Assembly: GCA_019634595.1 (NCBI GenBank)
Contig: JAHCBC010000003.1
Location: 248,001-312,000, forward strand
DNA: 64,000 nucleotides
DNA from: Akkermansiaceae bacterium
Lineage (GTDB): Bacteria; Verrucomicrobiota; Verrucomicrobiia; Verrucomicrobiales; Akkermansiaceae
Direction: 5' to 3'
Below the pieces are notes generated by a model that ran no database searches, had not been told where the DNA came from, and saw only the letters and a program-made list of their open reading frames with translations. Within the stretch, counting starts at the first letter, position 1. Every line of letters begins with the position of its first letter. Shown here one piece after another: positions 24,673 through 35,557 of this stretch. The position numbers and the translations under genes were made by a program.

Positions 24673-25449
24673 TTACTTGGCTTCGGGCTGGATCAGCTCG
24701 GAGGTGGGGAGTTGCGGCTTGCCGATCTCGCCACGGAAGGCTTTGACCCATTCCGGCTTCACTGGCGAGGCTTTGTTGCCGAAGCTGTTCCGGATGTAGG
24801 TGAGGACCGCGGCGTAGTCCTCGTCAGACATGGCGGCGGCCATCGGGGCCATGCCGGCGACAAATTCCGTGTGTTCCTTTCCGGCCACGGTGATCGGGCC
24901 GATGAGGCCGCGGAAACCGAGGATGACGAGGTTGGACACCGGACCGGTGACCCACTCGGAGCCGGCCAGCGGAGGACCTGCCATCGGCACGCCTTCACCG
25001 TTCTGGCCGTGGCACGCTCCGCAGAGGAGGTAGCTGGCCTGGCCCTTCGCCAGCACCGCCGGATCGACGGCTTCGGTGGACTCGGCGGCGGCCTTGTTGA
25101 TCTCGGTGGGATCGACGGAGCCGCCCGCTGCCTTGGCCTCCGCACGGGCGGAACCGGGGACGATCTGGGCGTCGGTCGCGACGGCGGCGGGCTTGGAAGC
25201 GGCCAGCTTCGCGGCCACGCCGGAGATCGCCTTGTCGATGGCTTCCTGCGGAAGGGCGGTGGCCTGGGCCTTCAGCACTTCTTCCTTGTTCTTGTAACGG
25301 GCGACCGCGACGACATCCTCGAGGTTCTTCGGCTCGGAGTTGTTGAAGAGCCAGATGACCGCCAGCAGCACGCCGAAACCGGCGAACACGAAGAGCGCCC
25401 ACCAGAAGGTGGTGAAGCGGGTGAAGAGATTATCGCGGGAAGAGTCCAT
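24673..25449 (-). CDS. Membrane-anchored mono-haem cytochrome c (CcoP-like position)
   Basis: 258 residues. N-terminal helix (WWALFVFAGFGVLLAVIWLF), a long Ala/Lys-rich linker, then one haem site CGACH and axial Met candidate in AGMAPMAAAM. A true CcoP has two haems; only one is present. First gene of the cbb3-like module, 37 bases after actF. Probably hands electrons from ACIII to the oxidase branch (inference). Confidence 0.82.
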   Translation of the reverse strand: MDSSRDNLFTRFTTFWWALFVFAGFGVLLAVIWLFNNSEPKNLEDVVAVARYKNKEEVLKAQATALPQEAIDKAISGVAAKLAASKPAAVATDAQIVPGSARAEAKAAGGSVDPTEINKAAAESTEAVDPAVLAKGQASYLLCGACHGQNGEGVPMAGPPLAGSEWVTGPVSNLVILGFRGLIGPITVAGKEHTEFVAGMAPMAAAMSDEDYAAVLTYIRNSFGNKASPVKPEWVKAFRGEIGKPQLPTSELIQPEAK

Positions 25450-25485
25450 GTGAGAGGAAAAGGGCTGGGTGTTCCGGTAGGCCGA

Positions 25486-26796
25486 TCAGTTCGACATATT
25501 GGCGGATTCGAGGATGCGCGGGTCGCGGTTCGGGTAGACCGAATGCTGGCCGAGGGCGCGGAGAAGGAAGAAGAGGAAGCCGGCACCGATGGTGACGAAG
25601 GCGAAGATATCACCCCAGAAGGCACCGGGGATGGACGGCTGGATGGCACCGAAGACATCCGGCTTGATGTTGCCGAGGGAAACGCCGCGCTCCGGGATGG
25701 AGATGAGGTAGTGGTCGAGCACGTGCATCACCAGCGTGTAGCCCGCCATGATGGAGAGATACTTCGGGTTCTTCTTCAGCCAGGCCTGGAGCAGGATGAC
25801 GAAGGGGATGACGAAGTGGCCGAAGACCAGCGCGATCATGCCGGTGTTCCAGTTGCCGGTGTTCCGGATGAGGAAGTAGGAGGTTTCCTCCGTGATGTTC
25901 GCGTACCAGATGAGGAAGTACTGGGAGAAGGCGATGTAGGCCCAGAACACGGTGAAGGCGAACAGCAGCTTGCCCATGATATGGAAGTGCTCCGGACCGG
26001 TCACGTGCTTCAGGTGGCCGCGGCTCTTGAGGAAAGTGGCCACCAGGATGATGACCGCCATCGAGTTCAGGGCGGAACCCGCGAAGAGATAAACGCCCCA
26101 CATGGTGGAGAACCACTTGTAGTCCAGCGCCATCATGAAGTCGAAACCGGTGAAGGTGATCGTCAGGGCGAACAGGATCAGGGTGTAGGTGGAGTGGAAA
26201 CGGGCGCGGAAGAGGCGCTTGGTCCCCGGGTTCGGGTCGGTGTCCTGGGAGGTGGACAGCTTGCGCAGGCCGAAGATCACCAGGGTGAGGCCGATGAAGT
26301 AGAAGGCGACGCGACCGTACCAGAACGGGATGTTCATGTACCAGTGCTTGTTGTAGAGCAGGTGGTCCACATGGTGGAGGTGCTCCTTCACGTTGCCGTG
26401 GGCGGCGCGGTGGGTGTTCATCCACTCATACAGGTACTGCTGGACCTGCGGGAAAAGCAGCGGGATGGCGAAGAGCATCATCCAGCCGTAGGTGGAGCCG
26501 AGGTTCTCGAAGGTCCGGCGGACGGAGGTCCCCCATCCGGAGTTGGAGACGTTGTGGAGCAGGGTCCAGAACACGCCACCGATGGACAGCGTGAGGAAAA
26601 GGTAGAACGCGAACAGCCAGGAGTAGGAGTAGGTGCCTTGCACCTTCTGGCCGAATAGACCGAAAAGGGCGCAAAGGCTGACAACAGTGCCGATGGCGGA
26701 GACCGCACCGGCGATGTTTTTCACCTTGGCGATCTTCGATTTATCCAGGTGATCGCCGTTGATGGCGATGTCTGCGGATGTGACGTGATGGGACAT
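25486..26796 (-). CDS. actF: Alternative complex III membrane subunit ActF
   Basis: 436 residues, about ten membrane helices. Homologous in layout to the quinol-site membrane subunits ActC/ActF: ISIGGVFWTLLHNVSNSGW, the MALDYKWFSTMWGVYLFAG block, and VMHVLDHYLISIPE. Part of the quinol:cytochrome c oxidoreductase that replaces bc1. 17 bases separate it from actE. Confidence 0.88.
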   Translation of the reverse strand: MSHHVTSADIAINGDHLDKSKIAKVKNIAGAVSAIGTVVSLCALFGLFGQKVQGTYSYSWLFAFYLFLTLSIGGVFWTLLHNVSNSGWGTSVRRTFENLGSTYGWMMLFAIPLLFPQVQQYLYEWMNTHRAAHGNVKEHLHHVDHLLYNKHWYMNIPFWYGRVAFYFIGLTLVIFGLRKLSTSQDTDPNPGTKRLFRARFHSTYTLILFALTITFTGFDFMMALDYKWFSTMWGVYLFAGSALNSMAVIILVATFLKSRGHLKHVTGPEHFHIMGKLLFAFTVFWAYIAFSQYFLIWYANITEETSYFLIRNTGNWNTGMIALVFGHFVIPFVILLQAWLKKNPKYLSIMAGYTLVMHVLDHYLISIPERGVSLGNIKPDVFGAIQPSIPGAFWGDIFAFVTIGAGFLFFLLRALGQHSVYPNRDPRILESANMSN

Positions 26797-26813
26797 CTTG
26801 GCGGGTAGGAAAA

Positions 26814-27467
26814 TTATTGGGCGGCGGGAGCCGGGATTTCTTTGGCGGCTTGCAGCGTGCGGACGTAGGCGATGATGGCCCAGCGGTCGCGGACGGGAAT
26901 GTTGGCGCCGTAGGAACCCATCATGCCCTTGCCTTTGGTGATGACGTCGAACATGCGGCCGTCCGGGTAGGCCGGAGACTTGAACGGATCCCCGTGCAGG
27001 TTGGCGATGCCGGGCACGCCATACTTCCCGGTGATGCCCTGTCCGTCACCGGAAGAGCCGTGGCAGACGGCGCAGTAGATGCCGTAGCGCTCCTGGCCGC
27101 GGCGGATGAGGGCCGCCGCATTGTCCGCCGTCAGCTCCAGTTCCGCCGGCATGCCGGTGCCGTAGTAGTCATCCAGCGTGCCGGTATAGTAGTAGCCGGT
27201 CTGGCCGCCGAATTCATATTCCGGGATGCCGCCGATGACACGGACGCCTTCCTCGTTGAAACCACGCGGCTGGGTGTCATGGACCGGCAGACGCCCGCCG
27301 TGGCCGTCCGCGAAGAACGGTTCCGGTTTCTGGGCCTTCAGCTTGTCCTGCTCGTCCATGTCCGGGAAGATCCGGATGGGTGGCTTGGACGAGTGCTGGC
27401 CGCGGAACCCGAAGATTCCGACAACAAGCAGCGCGATGATCGCGTAAATGATGAAGAAGTAGCGCAT
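26814..27467 (-). CDS. actE: Alternative complex III mono-haem cytochrome c ActE
   Basis: 217 residues. One N-terminal membrane helix, conserved NPxM-like early region (PIRIFPDMDEQDKLKAQ), a haem site CAVCH in YGIYCAVCHGSSGDGQG, and Met candidates near KGKGMMGSYG. Carries electrons from the ActA/ActB core toward the oxidases. Confidence 0.88.
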   Translation of the reverse strand: MRYFFIIYAIIALLVVGIFGFRGQHSSKPPIRIFPDMDEQDKLKAQKPEPFFADGHGGRLPVHDTQPRGFNEEGVRVIGGIPEYEFGGQTGYYYTGTLDDYYGTGMPAELELTADNAAALIRRGQERYGIYCAVCHGSSGDGQGITGKYGVPGIANLHGDPFKSPAYPDGRMFDVITKGKGMMGSYGANIPVRDRWAIIAYVRTLQAAKEIPAPAAQ

Positions 27468-27503
27468 GGAGAAAATCGTTTGAGGGGTGCGGACAGCCGT
27501 GGG

Positions 27504-28061
27504 TTATTTGTCCTCTTCTTCGACGAGTTCGATGTTCGCCCCGCCAATCTCGGAGAGGAGGTCGCGGGTGCCGTTGGGGCTGAACTTCGGATCGCGGGCT
27601 TCGATGGCGATGAAGAAGCCATCATCGGTCGCACGGTGGAACTGGCGGCTGGCAAAGAGCGGGTGGTTCAGGCGCGGGAGCTGCATCAGTGCGAGCACGC
27701 CGAAGAGCACGGTCAGCACGGAGAACAGGATCGTCAGCTCGAACATGATCGGGAAGAACGCGGGCACCGTGAAGATGTTCGTCGGCTTCGCCTGCACCAC
27801 CGTCGGGTAGATCACCACCTGGGTGGAGTAGGCCAGCGCGAAGGCGGTCGCCGTGCCGGTGATGCCACCGCAGAAGACGAACCATGGCAGGATGGAGCGC
27901 TTCACTCCCATCGCCCCGTCGAGGCCGTGGATCGGATACGGGGAATAGCAGTCCCATTTCCGGAAGCCGGCGTCGCGGATCTGCTCGGCGGCTTTGTAGA
28001 GGGCGGAGGCGCTCTTGAACTCGGCGAGGTAGCCGTAGACGCGTTTGCGGGTGGTGCTCAC
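27504..28061 (-). CDS. actD: Alternative complex III subunit ActD (DUF3341)
   Basis: 185 residues from a GTG start. N-terminal soluble part (GYLAEFKSASALYKAAEQIR, DCYSPYPIHGLD) and two membrane helices, the standard DUF3341/ActD pattern. A structural membrane subunit without cofactor. It starts 29 bases after actC ends. Confidence 0.9.
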   Translation of the reverse strand: MSTTRKRVYGYLAEFKSASALYKAAEQIRDAGFRKWDCYSPYPIHGLDGAMGVKRSILPWFVFCGGITGTATAFALAYSTQVVIYPTVVQAKPTNIFTVPAFFPIMFELTILFSVLTVLFGVLALMQLPRLNHPLFASRQFHRATDDGFFIAIEARDPKFSPNGTRDLLSEIGGANIELVEEEDK

Positions 28062-28089
28062 GTGGTGGAGGAGGTCGGTTGGAAATGGA

Positions 28090-29565
<1,476 letters not shown>

Positions 29566-29607
29566 GTGTGGTGGAAAGGCTGGTGGTGAGGGAATTGCGT
29601 GAACGGA

Positions 29608-32600
29608 TCAGACCATGTCGATGGTCGCCTTGCCGACGAACTTGGCGTCCGGCATCTGCGGGTTCGGGTTCTTCACCCGGGCCAGGTAGCTGGTGCGCGG
29701 GCGGGTGCCGATGTAATTGAGCAGGTCGTAGTTCCGCTCGCTGTTCTTCGCGCGGACCATCGTGGACTTGTCGCCGTCGAGGAGGTTGCCGAAGCTGATG
29801 GCTTCCGCGGAACAGACGTCCTGGCACGCCACCTTGAGGGCTTCCACCGGCACGCGGAGCGTGTTGGTGGTGACCTGGACGTCAGGAGACTTCTGGCCGG
29901 AGGCGAGGACTTCCTGCTTCTGGCCGCGCTTCTGGCGGATGACGGCGTCCTTCAGGCGCTGCACGCAGTAGGTGCACTTTTCCATGACACCGCGCATGCG
30001 GACGGTGACGTTCGGGTTGCGCTGGAGGTGCGGGCCTTTGCCCACCTGGGTTTCACCGAACGGACCCTTGTTCAGGTTGTGCTCGATGAGCGGGTTGCGC
30101 TTGTTGTAGTCGAAGAAGTTGAAGCGGCGGGCCTTGTAGGGGCAGTTGTTCGCGCAGTAGCGGGTGCCGATGCAGCGGTTGTAGGCCATCGCGTTGAGTC
30201 CGTCCTCGGTGTGGACGGTGGCGTTCACCGGGCAGACCGTTTCGCACGGGGCGCTTTCGCACTGCACGCAGGAGACACCCTGGGTGATCATCTCCGGGTT
30301 GCCCGGGTCGAAGTCGTTGTCCTTGTGGACGGCGTAGTAGCGGTCCATGCGGACCCAGTGCATCTCACGGCCGCGGGCGACCTGTTCCTTGCCGACGATC
30401 GGGATGTTGTTCTCCGCCTGGCAGGCGATGAGGCAGGCGTTGCAGCCGGTGCAGGCGGAAAGGTCCACCGCCATCGCCCACTGGTGCAGCGGGTCGCTGA
30501 GCAGCGGCTTGGCCTTGCCATCCTTGCCCGGATCCCAGGTGGAGGAACCTTCCTGCTTGTAGAGGGAGATGTTTTCCGGAGCGTGGGAGTCGTTGCCCTG
30601 CTTCTTGACGCCGGCAAGCTGCTTGGCGAAGTCGCCCTTCAGTTCATCGGTCTCGATCGTGGAGATCTCACGGGCGAGCGCGCGTCCATACATGGAGTTG
30701 TGCTCCTGGGTAAGGGCGACGTGGTAGCGTTTGGCAATCTTCTCCGCCTTGGCCCCGGTGGCGTAGTATTCGCTGCCGGACTTGCGGAGGACGTAGGCGT
30801 CGAAACCGCGGTTCACACCGACGAGGCCGACGTGGGAGGCGTTTTTCGTGTCGCGCTCCAGTTCATCCTCTTCGTTGAAGCCCTGGCCGTAGCCAAGAGG
30901 GATGACGATGGTGTTTTCCGCCTGGCCGAAGGAAATGAGGACCGGAATCTCGATGGTCACACCATTGACGGTCAGCTTGATCATCGGCGCCGTGCGGTGC
31001 TCGCCTTCGTTGTCCCCTTCCGGAGCGCGGTCGGCGAAGCGGGTGCTGAGAGGCACGAGATCCTTGTAGATGCCCAGATCCTTGGCGGTCTGCGGGGCGA
31101 TGAGGGCGGCGTTGTCCCAAGTCAGCTTGGAGATCGGATCCGGGGCTTCCTGGAGCCAGCCGTTGTCGATCCAGCGGCCGTCAAAGACGGAAGCGTCCGT
31201 GGCGAAGATCACATCCAGCGAGGTGGTGGTGGGCACTTCGCGGCGGATGGAGGCGAGGCCGGACCAGACGTTCTGCGGCAGGCTGACCTCCGTGGCGGGA
31301 TAACCGGAGTCCTTGAGGAAACCGTCGCGGAGGAGTTGCTTCCAGGCGGTGTCCCCTTCCCCGCCGATGCCGGCGAAGGTGGCGCGGACGGCGGTGTAGG
31401 CGGGGGAGGCTTCGCCTTCCTTGCCTTCGCCATTGATCAGTTCGCCTTCCGCGGAAAGCAGGGCGAGCAACAGCTCCAGCTCGGACACGCAGTCCGCGTA
31501 GAGCGGCAGGATCATCGGCTGGACGATGGTGTAGGTGCCGCGGACGCTGCGGGCGTCCGACCACGCCTCCAGATAGTGGGCGGCCGGGATGTGCCAGGTG
31601 GAGGCATGCGCCGTGGCGTCCGTGCGGGTACCGAGATGGATGCTGGCTTTCAGCTTCCTGAACGATTCCGCGAAACCAAGGTCCGCGAGCGCGTCGTGCA
31701 GCGGATTGGCGGGGGTGAGCAGGACCAGGGTTTCGATCGCACCGGAGTCGATGTCCGCCTTCACATTTGCGAGCGTGCCGAGGCCGGTCACGTCCGAGCG
31801 GTAGGTTGCGAGCGGCTTGCCTTCGCCGATGTTGCCGAGCTTGCTGTTGATCTCGAACGCGAGCTGCCGCAGGGCGGCGGGCAGGCGGGAGCCGGCGAGG
31901 ACGACGGACTTGCCGGCGTTCGCCTTCAGGTCCTCGACCAGCGCGTTGATCCACTGGAGATGCTTGGCGTCCGTCACTTCACCAGCGGCGGTGAGGGAAG
32001 CGGCATTCACGCCGAGGCCGCGGGCGATCTGGGCGGCGATGGTGACGATCTGGCTGGCGGGAACCCGCAGGCGGTGGTCCGCGATGCCCCCGGTCAGGGA
32101 GAAGGCGGCCTCCACCATGTAGAGGCGGTTCATGCTGGAAGCGTCCGGCTTCTGGTCGTAGGTGCGGCCTTCCGGCTTGCGGCGGTCGTAGAACGGACGG
32201 ATCGGGCCTTGGGAATCGAGCGCGGTGAAGTCGCAGTCGAAGGAAAGGATGCGGTCGGCCTTGGAGAAATCGACGGCGGTCGTGATGCCATCACCCAGCA
32301 CGGATTCACCGGCGAGGGGTTCGTATTGGTAGAACTTCGCGGCGGAGAACTTCGACGCCAGCTCGCGGCTCAGGCGGGTGCGGGTCGGGCTGTCATCCGC
32401 GCCGAAAACGAAGCCGATCTTGCCGGCGGCGTCCTTCGACAGCGCGGCGACCATGGCGTCCAGATCCTTGCGGGAGGCCTTTTTGCCTTCCTTGAGAATG
32501 GTGCGGGAACGGGAGACGGAATAAAGATCGAGGACGGATGCCTGGACAAAGGCGTCGGTGCCCTCGTTGTCCGGGTGCAGGGTATTCGCGCCCAGCTTGG

Positions 32601-32976
32601 TCGGACGGCCCTCGAAGGTGGTCACCACCAGTGGCGTCGCGCCACCGGCACGGGGCATGGAGGAAGCGTAATACGTCGCCTTGCCAGGGATCACCCACTC
32701 GGGTGCCTTGGTGTAGGGGACGATGTAGGATTCCGGACGGCGGCAGGCGGCCATGCCGAAACCGGCCAGCGCGGTGGATGCCCCCATCAGTTTCAGGAAG
32801 GAACGGCGGGACGTCTCGGCGTCCTCGCCATCCGCCATTTCCGCGGCTCCCTGCGGGAACTCCCGGTCCAGCCAGGTGCGGAACTCCGGTGAGTCCTGAA
32901 GCTGTCCCGGGCTGCGCCAAGCGACGGTGGCATTGCCAGCGTCCGCTTCCGGGTGGTTCCAAATGCGCTTACTCAT
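29608..32976 (-). CDS. actB: Alternative complex III iron-sulfur subunit ActB
   Basis: 1122 residues, fusing a molybdopterin-oxidoreductase-like half (no cofactor expected in ACIII) and a ferredoxin-like half. A Tat motif RRSFLKLMG lies near residue 59, with a lipobox-like MAACRRP after it. The C-terminal part (~residues 830-1050) has four cluster-binding Cys groups: CTGCNACLIAC, CVQCESAPCETVCP, CIGTRYCANNCP and CTYCVQR/CQDVC. This is the electron-wire subunit between ActC and ActA. Confidence 0.95.
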   Translation of the reverse strand: MSKRIWNHPEADAGNATVAWRSPGQLQDSPEFRTWLDREFPQGAAEMADGEDAETSRRSFLKLMGASTALAGFGMAACRRPESYIVPYTKAPEWVIPGKATYYASSMPRAGGATPLVVTTFEGRPTKLGANTLHPDNEGTDAFVQASVLDLYSVSRSRTILKEGKKASRKDLDAMVAALSKDAAGKIGFVFGADDSPTRTRLSRELASKFSAAKFYQYEPLAGESVLGDGITTAVDFSKADRILSFDCDFTALDSQGPIRPFYDRRKPEGRTYDQKPDASSMNRLYMVEAAFSLTGGIADHRLRVPASQIVTIAAQIARGLGVNAASLTAAGEVTDAKHLQWINALVEDLKANAGKSVVLAGSRLPAALRQLAFEINSKLGNIGEGKPLATYRSDVTGLGTLANVKADIDSGAIETLVLLTPANPLHDALADLGFAESFRKLKASIHLGTRTDATAHASTWHIPAAHYLEAWSDARSVRGTYTIVQPMILPLYADCVSELELLLALLSAEGELINGEGKEGEASPAYTAVRATFAGIGGEGDTAWKQLLRDGFLKDSGYPATEVSLPQNVWSGLASIRREVPTTTSLDVIFATDASVFDGRWIDNGWLQEAPDPISKLTWDNAALIAPQTAKDLGIYKDLVPLSTRFADRAPEGDNEGEHRTAPMIKLTVNGVTIEIPVLISFGQAENTIVIPLGYGQGFNEEDELERDTKNASHVGLVGVNRGFDAYVLRKSGSEYYATGAKAEKIAKRYHVALTQEHNSMYGRALAREISTIETDELKGDFAKQLAGVKKQGNDSHAPENISLYKQEGSSTWDPGKDGKAKPLLSDPLHQWAMAVDLSACTGCNACLIACQAENNIPIVGKEQVARGREMHWVRMDRYYAVHKDNDFDPGNPEMITQGVSCVQCESAPCETVCPVNATVHTEDGLNAMAYNRCIGTRYCANNCPYKARRFNFFDYNKRNPLIEHNLNKGPFGETQVGKGPHLQRNPNVTVRMRGVMEKCTYCVQRLKDAVIRQKRGQKQEVLASGQKSPDVQVTTNTLRVPVEALKVACQDVCSAEAISFGNLLDGDKSTMVRAKNSERNYDLLNYIGTRPRTSYLARVKNPNPQMPDAKFVGKATIDMV

Positions 32977-33037
32977 GTGAGGCTAAGAATTTCGGGAAAA
33001 GTCGGGGATGATGGGAAATGGATGGGCGAAACGGCGA

Positions 33038-33739
33038 TCAGTGGTGGCAGGTCGCGCAGCTCGTCTTCGGATTGATGCCGAATTGCTCCTTGAGCTTGAG
33101 GCCGAGATCCTGGGTCGTCTTGATGCCGGAGTTTGCCTTCGCATACTTCGAGACATCCTTGTCGCCATAGGAGAAGTTGAAGACTTCCTCCAGCGGGCGG
33201 AGGTGCTTCTCAGGAGCGCGGTGGCACTCGAGGCACCAGGCCATGGAGTGGCTCTCCGCCTGATAGACCACTTCCATCTTGTCCACGTTGCCGTGGCAGC
33301 TCTGGCAGGAAATGCCCCGGTTCACGTGGGCGGAGTGGTTGAAATAAACGTAGTCAGGAGCCTTGTGCACCCGCACCCACTCGATGGGCTTGCCGTCGTA
33401 ACCTTCATAACTCACGTTCATCGACTTATGAAGCGGAGCCAGCTTCGGACTGTCCTTCTGCACGTGCTGGTGGCAGTTCCAGCAGGTGTTCCCGGTCGGG
33501 ACGTTGGAAGTGCCGGAAACATCCACGAAGGAGTGGCAGTAGCGGCAGTCGAGACCGAGCTGGTCAACGTGGATCTTGTGGGAGAACGGAATCGGCTGGG
33601 CCGGCTGGTATCCGACGGTCGTCGCCTTGGGAGTCGCGTAGTACGCGAAAGCAAGGGCGACACCCGCCAGAGCCGTGCCAGCACAAAACGCAATCTTCAG
33701 CGGAAGCAGGTTCGACCAGCGTGGGAAAAAATTTGCCAT
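33038..33739 (-). CDS. actA: Alternative complex III penta-haem cytochrome c ActA
   Basis: 233 residues from ATG 33739 (MANFFPRWSNLLPL), one N-terminal helix, and five CxxCH sites: CRYCH, CWNCH, CQSCH, CLECH, CATCH. This is the usual haem number for ActA. First gene of the respiratory super-operon that runs to coxB/DUF3820. A Rex-type palindrome lies 32-55 bases upstream. The 51-codon upstream extension has no matching features and crosses the operator. Confidence 0.93.
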   Translation of the reverse strand: MANFFPRWSNLLPLKIAFCAGTALAGVALAFAYYATPKATTVGYQPAQPIPFSHKIHVDQLGLDCRYCHSFVDVSGTSNVPTGNTCWNCHQHVQKDSPKLAPLHKSMNVSYEGYDGKPIEWVRVHKAPDYVYFNHSAHVNRGISCQSCHGNVDKMEVVYQAESHSMAWCLECHRAPEKHLRPLEEVFNFSYGDKDVSKYAKANSGIKTTQDLGLKLKEQFGINPKTSCATCHH

Positions 33740-33770
33740 GAGGAGGGCGGTTCGGTGCGACTGTTTTAGG

Positions 33771-33794
33771 AGCTTGTGAAATTTTTCACAAGCT
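33771..33794. promoter_or_regulatory. Rex-type operator upstream of actA
   Basis: A 24-base inverted repeat with 11-base perfect arms and a 2-base centre; its core is TTGTGAAATTTTTCACAA, identical to the site upstream of nuoB. Fits the Rex consensus at all fixed positions. Placed where it could block transcription of the actA-coxB operon when NADH is low. Confidence 0.78.
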
Positions 33795-33932
33795 GTTTTC
33801 GAGTTCTTCCCGATTGGCTCGGGTCGGGCACGGGGAGAATGCCAATGGGAGGTCGGCTGGCAATGCGAAAAAACCGAAAAATTTCTGCGCAATCACTCCG
33901 TATTGAACGGCTTTTCTATCAGGCTGATGGAA

Positions 33933-34250
33933 TCATGAATTCGACCAATTCATCCCTTGTTCCTGTCGCCATTTGCGGTAAGCGGCGGATTGCTCCTTCT
34001 TGGAAAGCAGCTTCCGGGAGGGCACCTCATCGAGGAATTTGTCGAACGCGCTTCCGGGCCGGCTTTCGATGACCTCTCCGGTTCCCCGTTTGGCCGCCTG
34101 CTCCCGGGAATTCTCCTTCTGCCCCGCAAGCAGCCGCTCAATCCGGGCAAGACGGGACCCCATCAACATCACCCCGACAAGGATGAGGAACAAGATCCCC
34201 GCACATGCGGCGATGAGGATGACTACCGTGGAAATTTCCGTCTCGGGCAT
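33933..34250 (-). CDS. Small membrane-anchored hypothetical protein
   Basis: 105 residues from ATG 34250 (MPETEISTVVILIAACAG). One N-terminal helix, then a basic coiled-coil-prone region (SRLARIERLLAGQKENSREQ) and a C-terminal KKEQSAAYRKWRQEQG. Not recognised. The longer frame to 34562 is Gly/Arg-rich and lacks coding character. It lies upstream of actA on the same strand but is separated from it by the Rex site. Confidence 0.55.
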   Translation of the reverse strand: MPETEISTVVILIAACAGILFLILVGVMLMGSRLARIERLLAGQKENSREQAAKRGTGEVIESRPGSAFDKFLDEVPSRKLLSKKEQSAAYRKWRQEQGMNWSNS

Positions 34251-34315
34251 GCACGGACTATGAGCGGAGCCCCACGCCGATGAGAAGTTGAAAGAAACGG
34301 CGCGGATTCCCCCGG

Positions 34316-35557
34316 TTACGGGAACCTTTCCCCGACCATGCCGCGGACCCGCGCTCCGGGATCGTATTTTCCGAGTATCCGGGCATATCGGCGGCACTCC
34401 GCCCTCATTTCCGGACTCCCCGCCACCTCCCGGAAAGCAGCCGGGAGTTCCTCCAGCGCATCCACCCGCACCGCCGTCCCGGCCCACGCCAGGCGCGCCG
34501 CGTTGTCGAACTGGTCGAAATCCATCGGCATCACCACGGCGGGCAGGCCGTGCTTCAGGCAATGGTGGAGGATGCCGCTGCCGCCATGATGGATGACCAG
34601 ATCATAGCGCGGCAGGTGCAGGTCATAGGAAATGAACGGGTGGCGGTGGAAATTCCCCTCTCCTGGCCACTGCCCGGCCTGCGGATCACCATCGGTGAAA
34701 TGGAAGATCCATTCCGGATTCCCCGCCGCGAGATCGCGTATGGCGGCGGCGATCTCATCCTTCCGGTGGCCCAGGTGGCTGCCCAGCGTCACCAGCGCGT
34801 GCCTTTTCCCTTCCGCGAACACAGGCGGCACCGGCTCCACCGGCGGCGTATATAGCAACGGCCCGATAAACTGGAAGTGGCCGGGATAGGTCCGCGGAAA
34901 CTCGATCTCGCTGGCGGCGGAAACCAGGATGCGCTCCGGCGAATAGACCCGCTCCGAACCGTCCTGCCGATAGACGGAAGTGAGGCCGACCCTCCGGAAC
35001 GTGCCACGGAAAACGAAGAACATGAGCCGCTTGAATACGCGGGTGGCCTTCCGCAGGAGGAAATGGACCGCCTTTTCCGCAGGGGACTCCGCCGGGACCA
35101 GTCCGCCGAAATAGGCGGGCGGGCCGTCCGGAGCCTCGAACACGCATGGCGAGGGCAGGTGGCTCCACCACGGGATGCCCAGCCGTGCGGCGGCCACTCC
35201 GGCGACCGGCAGCGTGAAGTCCGCGATCACCAGATCCGGCCGCAGTTCCGCCATGGCGGCGGCGACTTCCTCCAGCACCTGTGTCTTCAGCGAGACATTC
35301 GCCTCCAACTGCCGGAACAGGAGCAAGGGATTCCCTTTCACCGACTGCCCGGGCGAAGCGATATCAAGAATGAGCTGCTCATGCTCCTTGATGATGGGAT
35401 AGCCGCACAAGCCCGCCGCCTCCACCGCCCGCATCACGCCGGGGGTGCTGAAGACGGTCACCTCCGCCAGCGGCAGCAGCTCACGCCCGAGGCCCAGCAG
35501 TGGATACAGGTGGCCGCTGTAGGGCGGGGCCAGCAGGCACACGCGGATCTTCCTCAC
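34316..35557 (-). CDS. GT1 / MGT-type glycosyltransferase
   Basis: 413 residues from a GTG at 35557 (VRKIRVCLLAPPYSGHLYPL); the GTGA overlaps the stop of the upstream gene. GT-B fold of the UGT/macrolide-glycosyltransferase family: N-terminal SGHLYPLLGLGREL, and the C-terminal donor-site block HHGGSGILHHCLKHGLPAVVMP followed by DQFDNAARL. Transfers a sugar from a nucleotide donor to a hydrophobic acceptor. Last gene of the acyl/glycosyl operon. Confidence 0.85.
   Translation of the reverse strand: MRKIRVCLLAPPYSGHLYPLLGLGRELLPLAEVTVFSTPGVMRAVEAAGLCGYPIIKEHEQLILDIASPGQSVKGNPLLLFRQLEANVSLKTQVLEEVAAAMAELRPDLVIADFTLPVAGVAAARLGIPWWSHLPSPCVFEAPDGPPAYFGGLVPAESPAEKAVHFLLRKATRVFKRLMFFVFRGTFRRVGLTSVYRQDGSERVYSPERILVSAASEIEFPRTYPGHFQFIGPLLYTPPVEPVPPVFAEGKRHALVTLGSHLGHRKDEIAAAIRDLAAGNPEWIFHFTDGDPQAGQWPGEGNFHRHPFISYDLHLPRYDLVIHHGGSGILHHCLKHGLPAVVMPMDFDQFDNAARLAWAGTAVRVDALEELPAAFREVAGSPEMRAECRRYARILGKYDPGARVRGMVGERFP

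Noticed and set aside
22380..24746. 788-codon plus-strand frame opposite the cbb3-like genes
   Set aside because: Glu/Asp/Gly/Arg-rich shadow with no domain; the minus strand codes clear respiratory proteins.
29599..32892. 1097-codon plus-strand open frame opposite actB
   Set aside because: It is an antisense shadow of a GC-rich gene; actB has Tat, Fe-S and family motifs while this frame has none.
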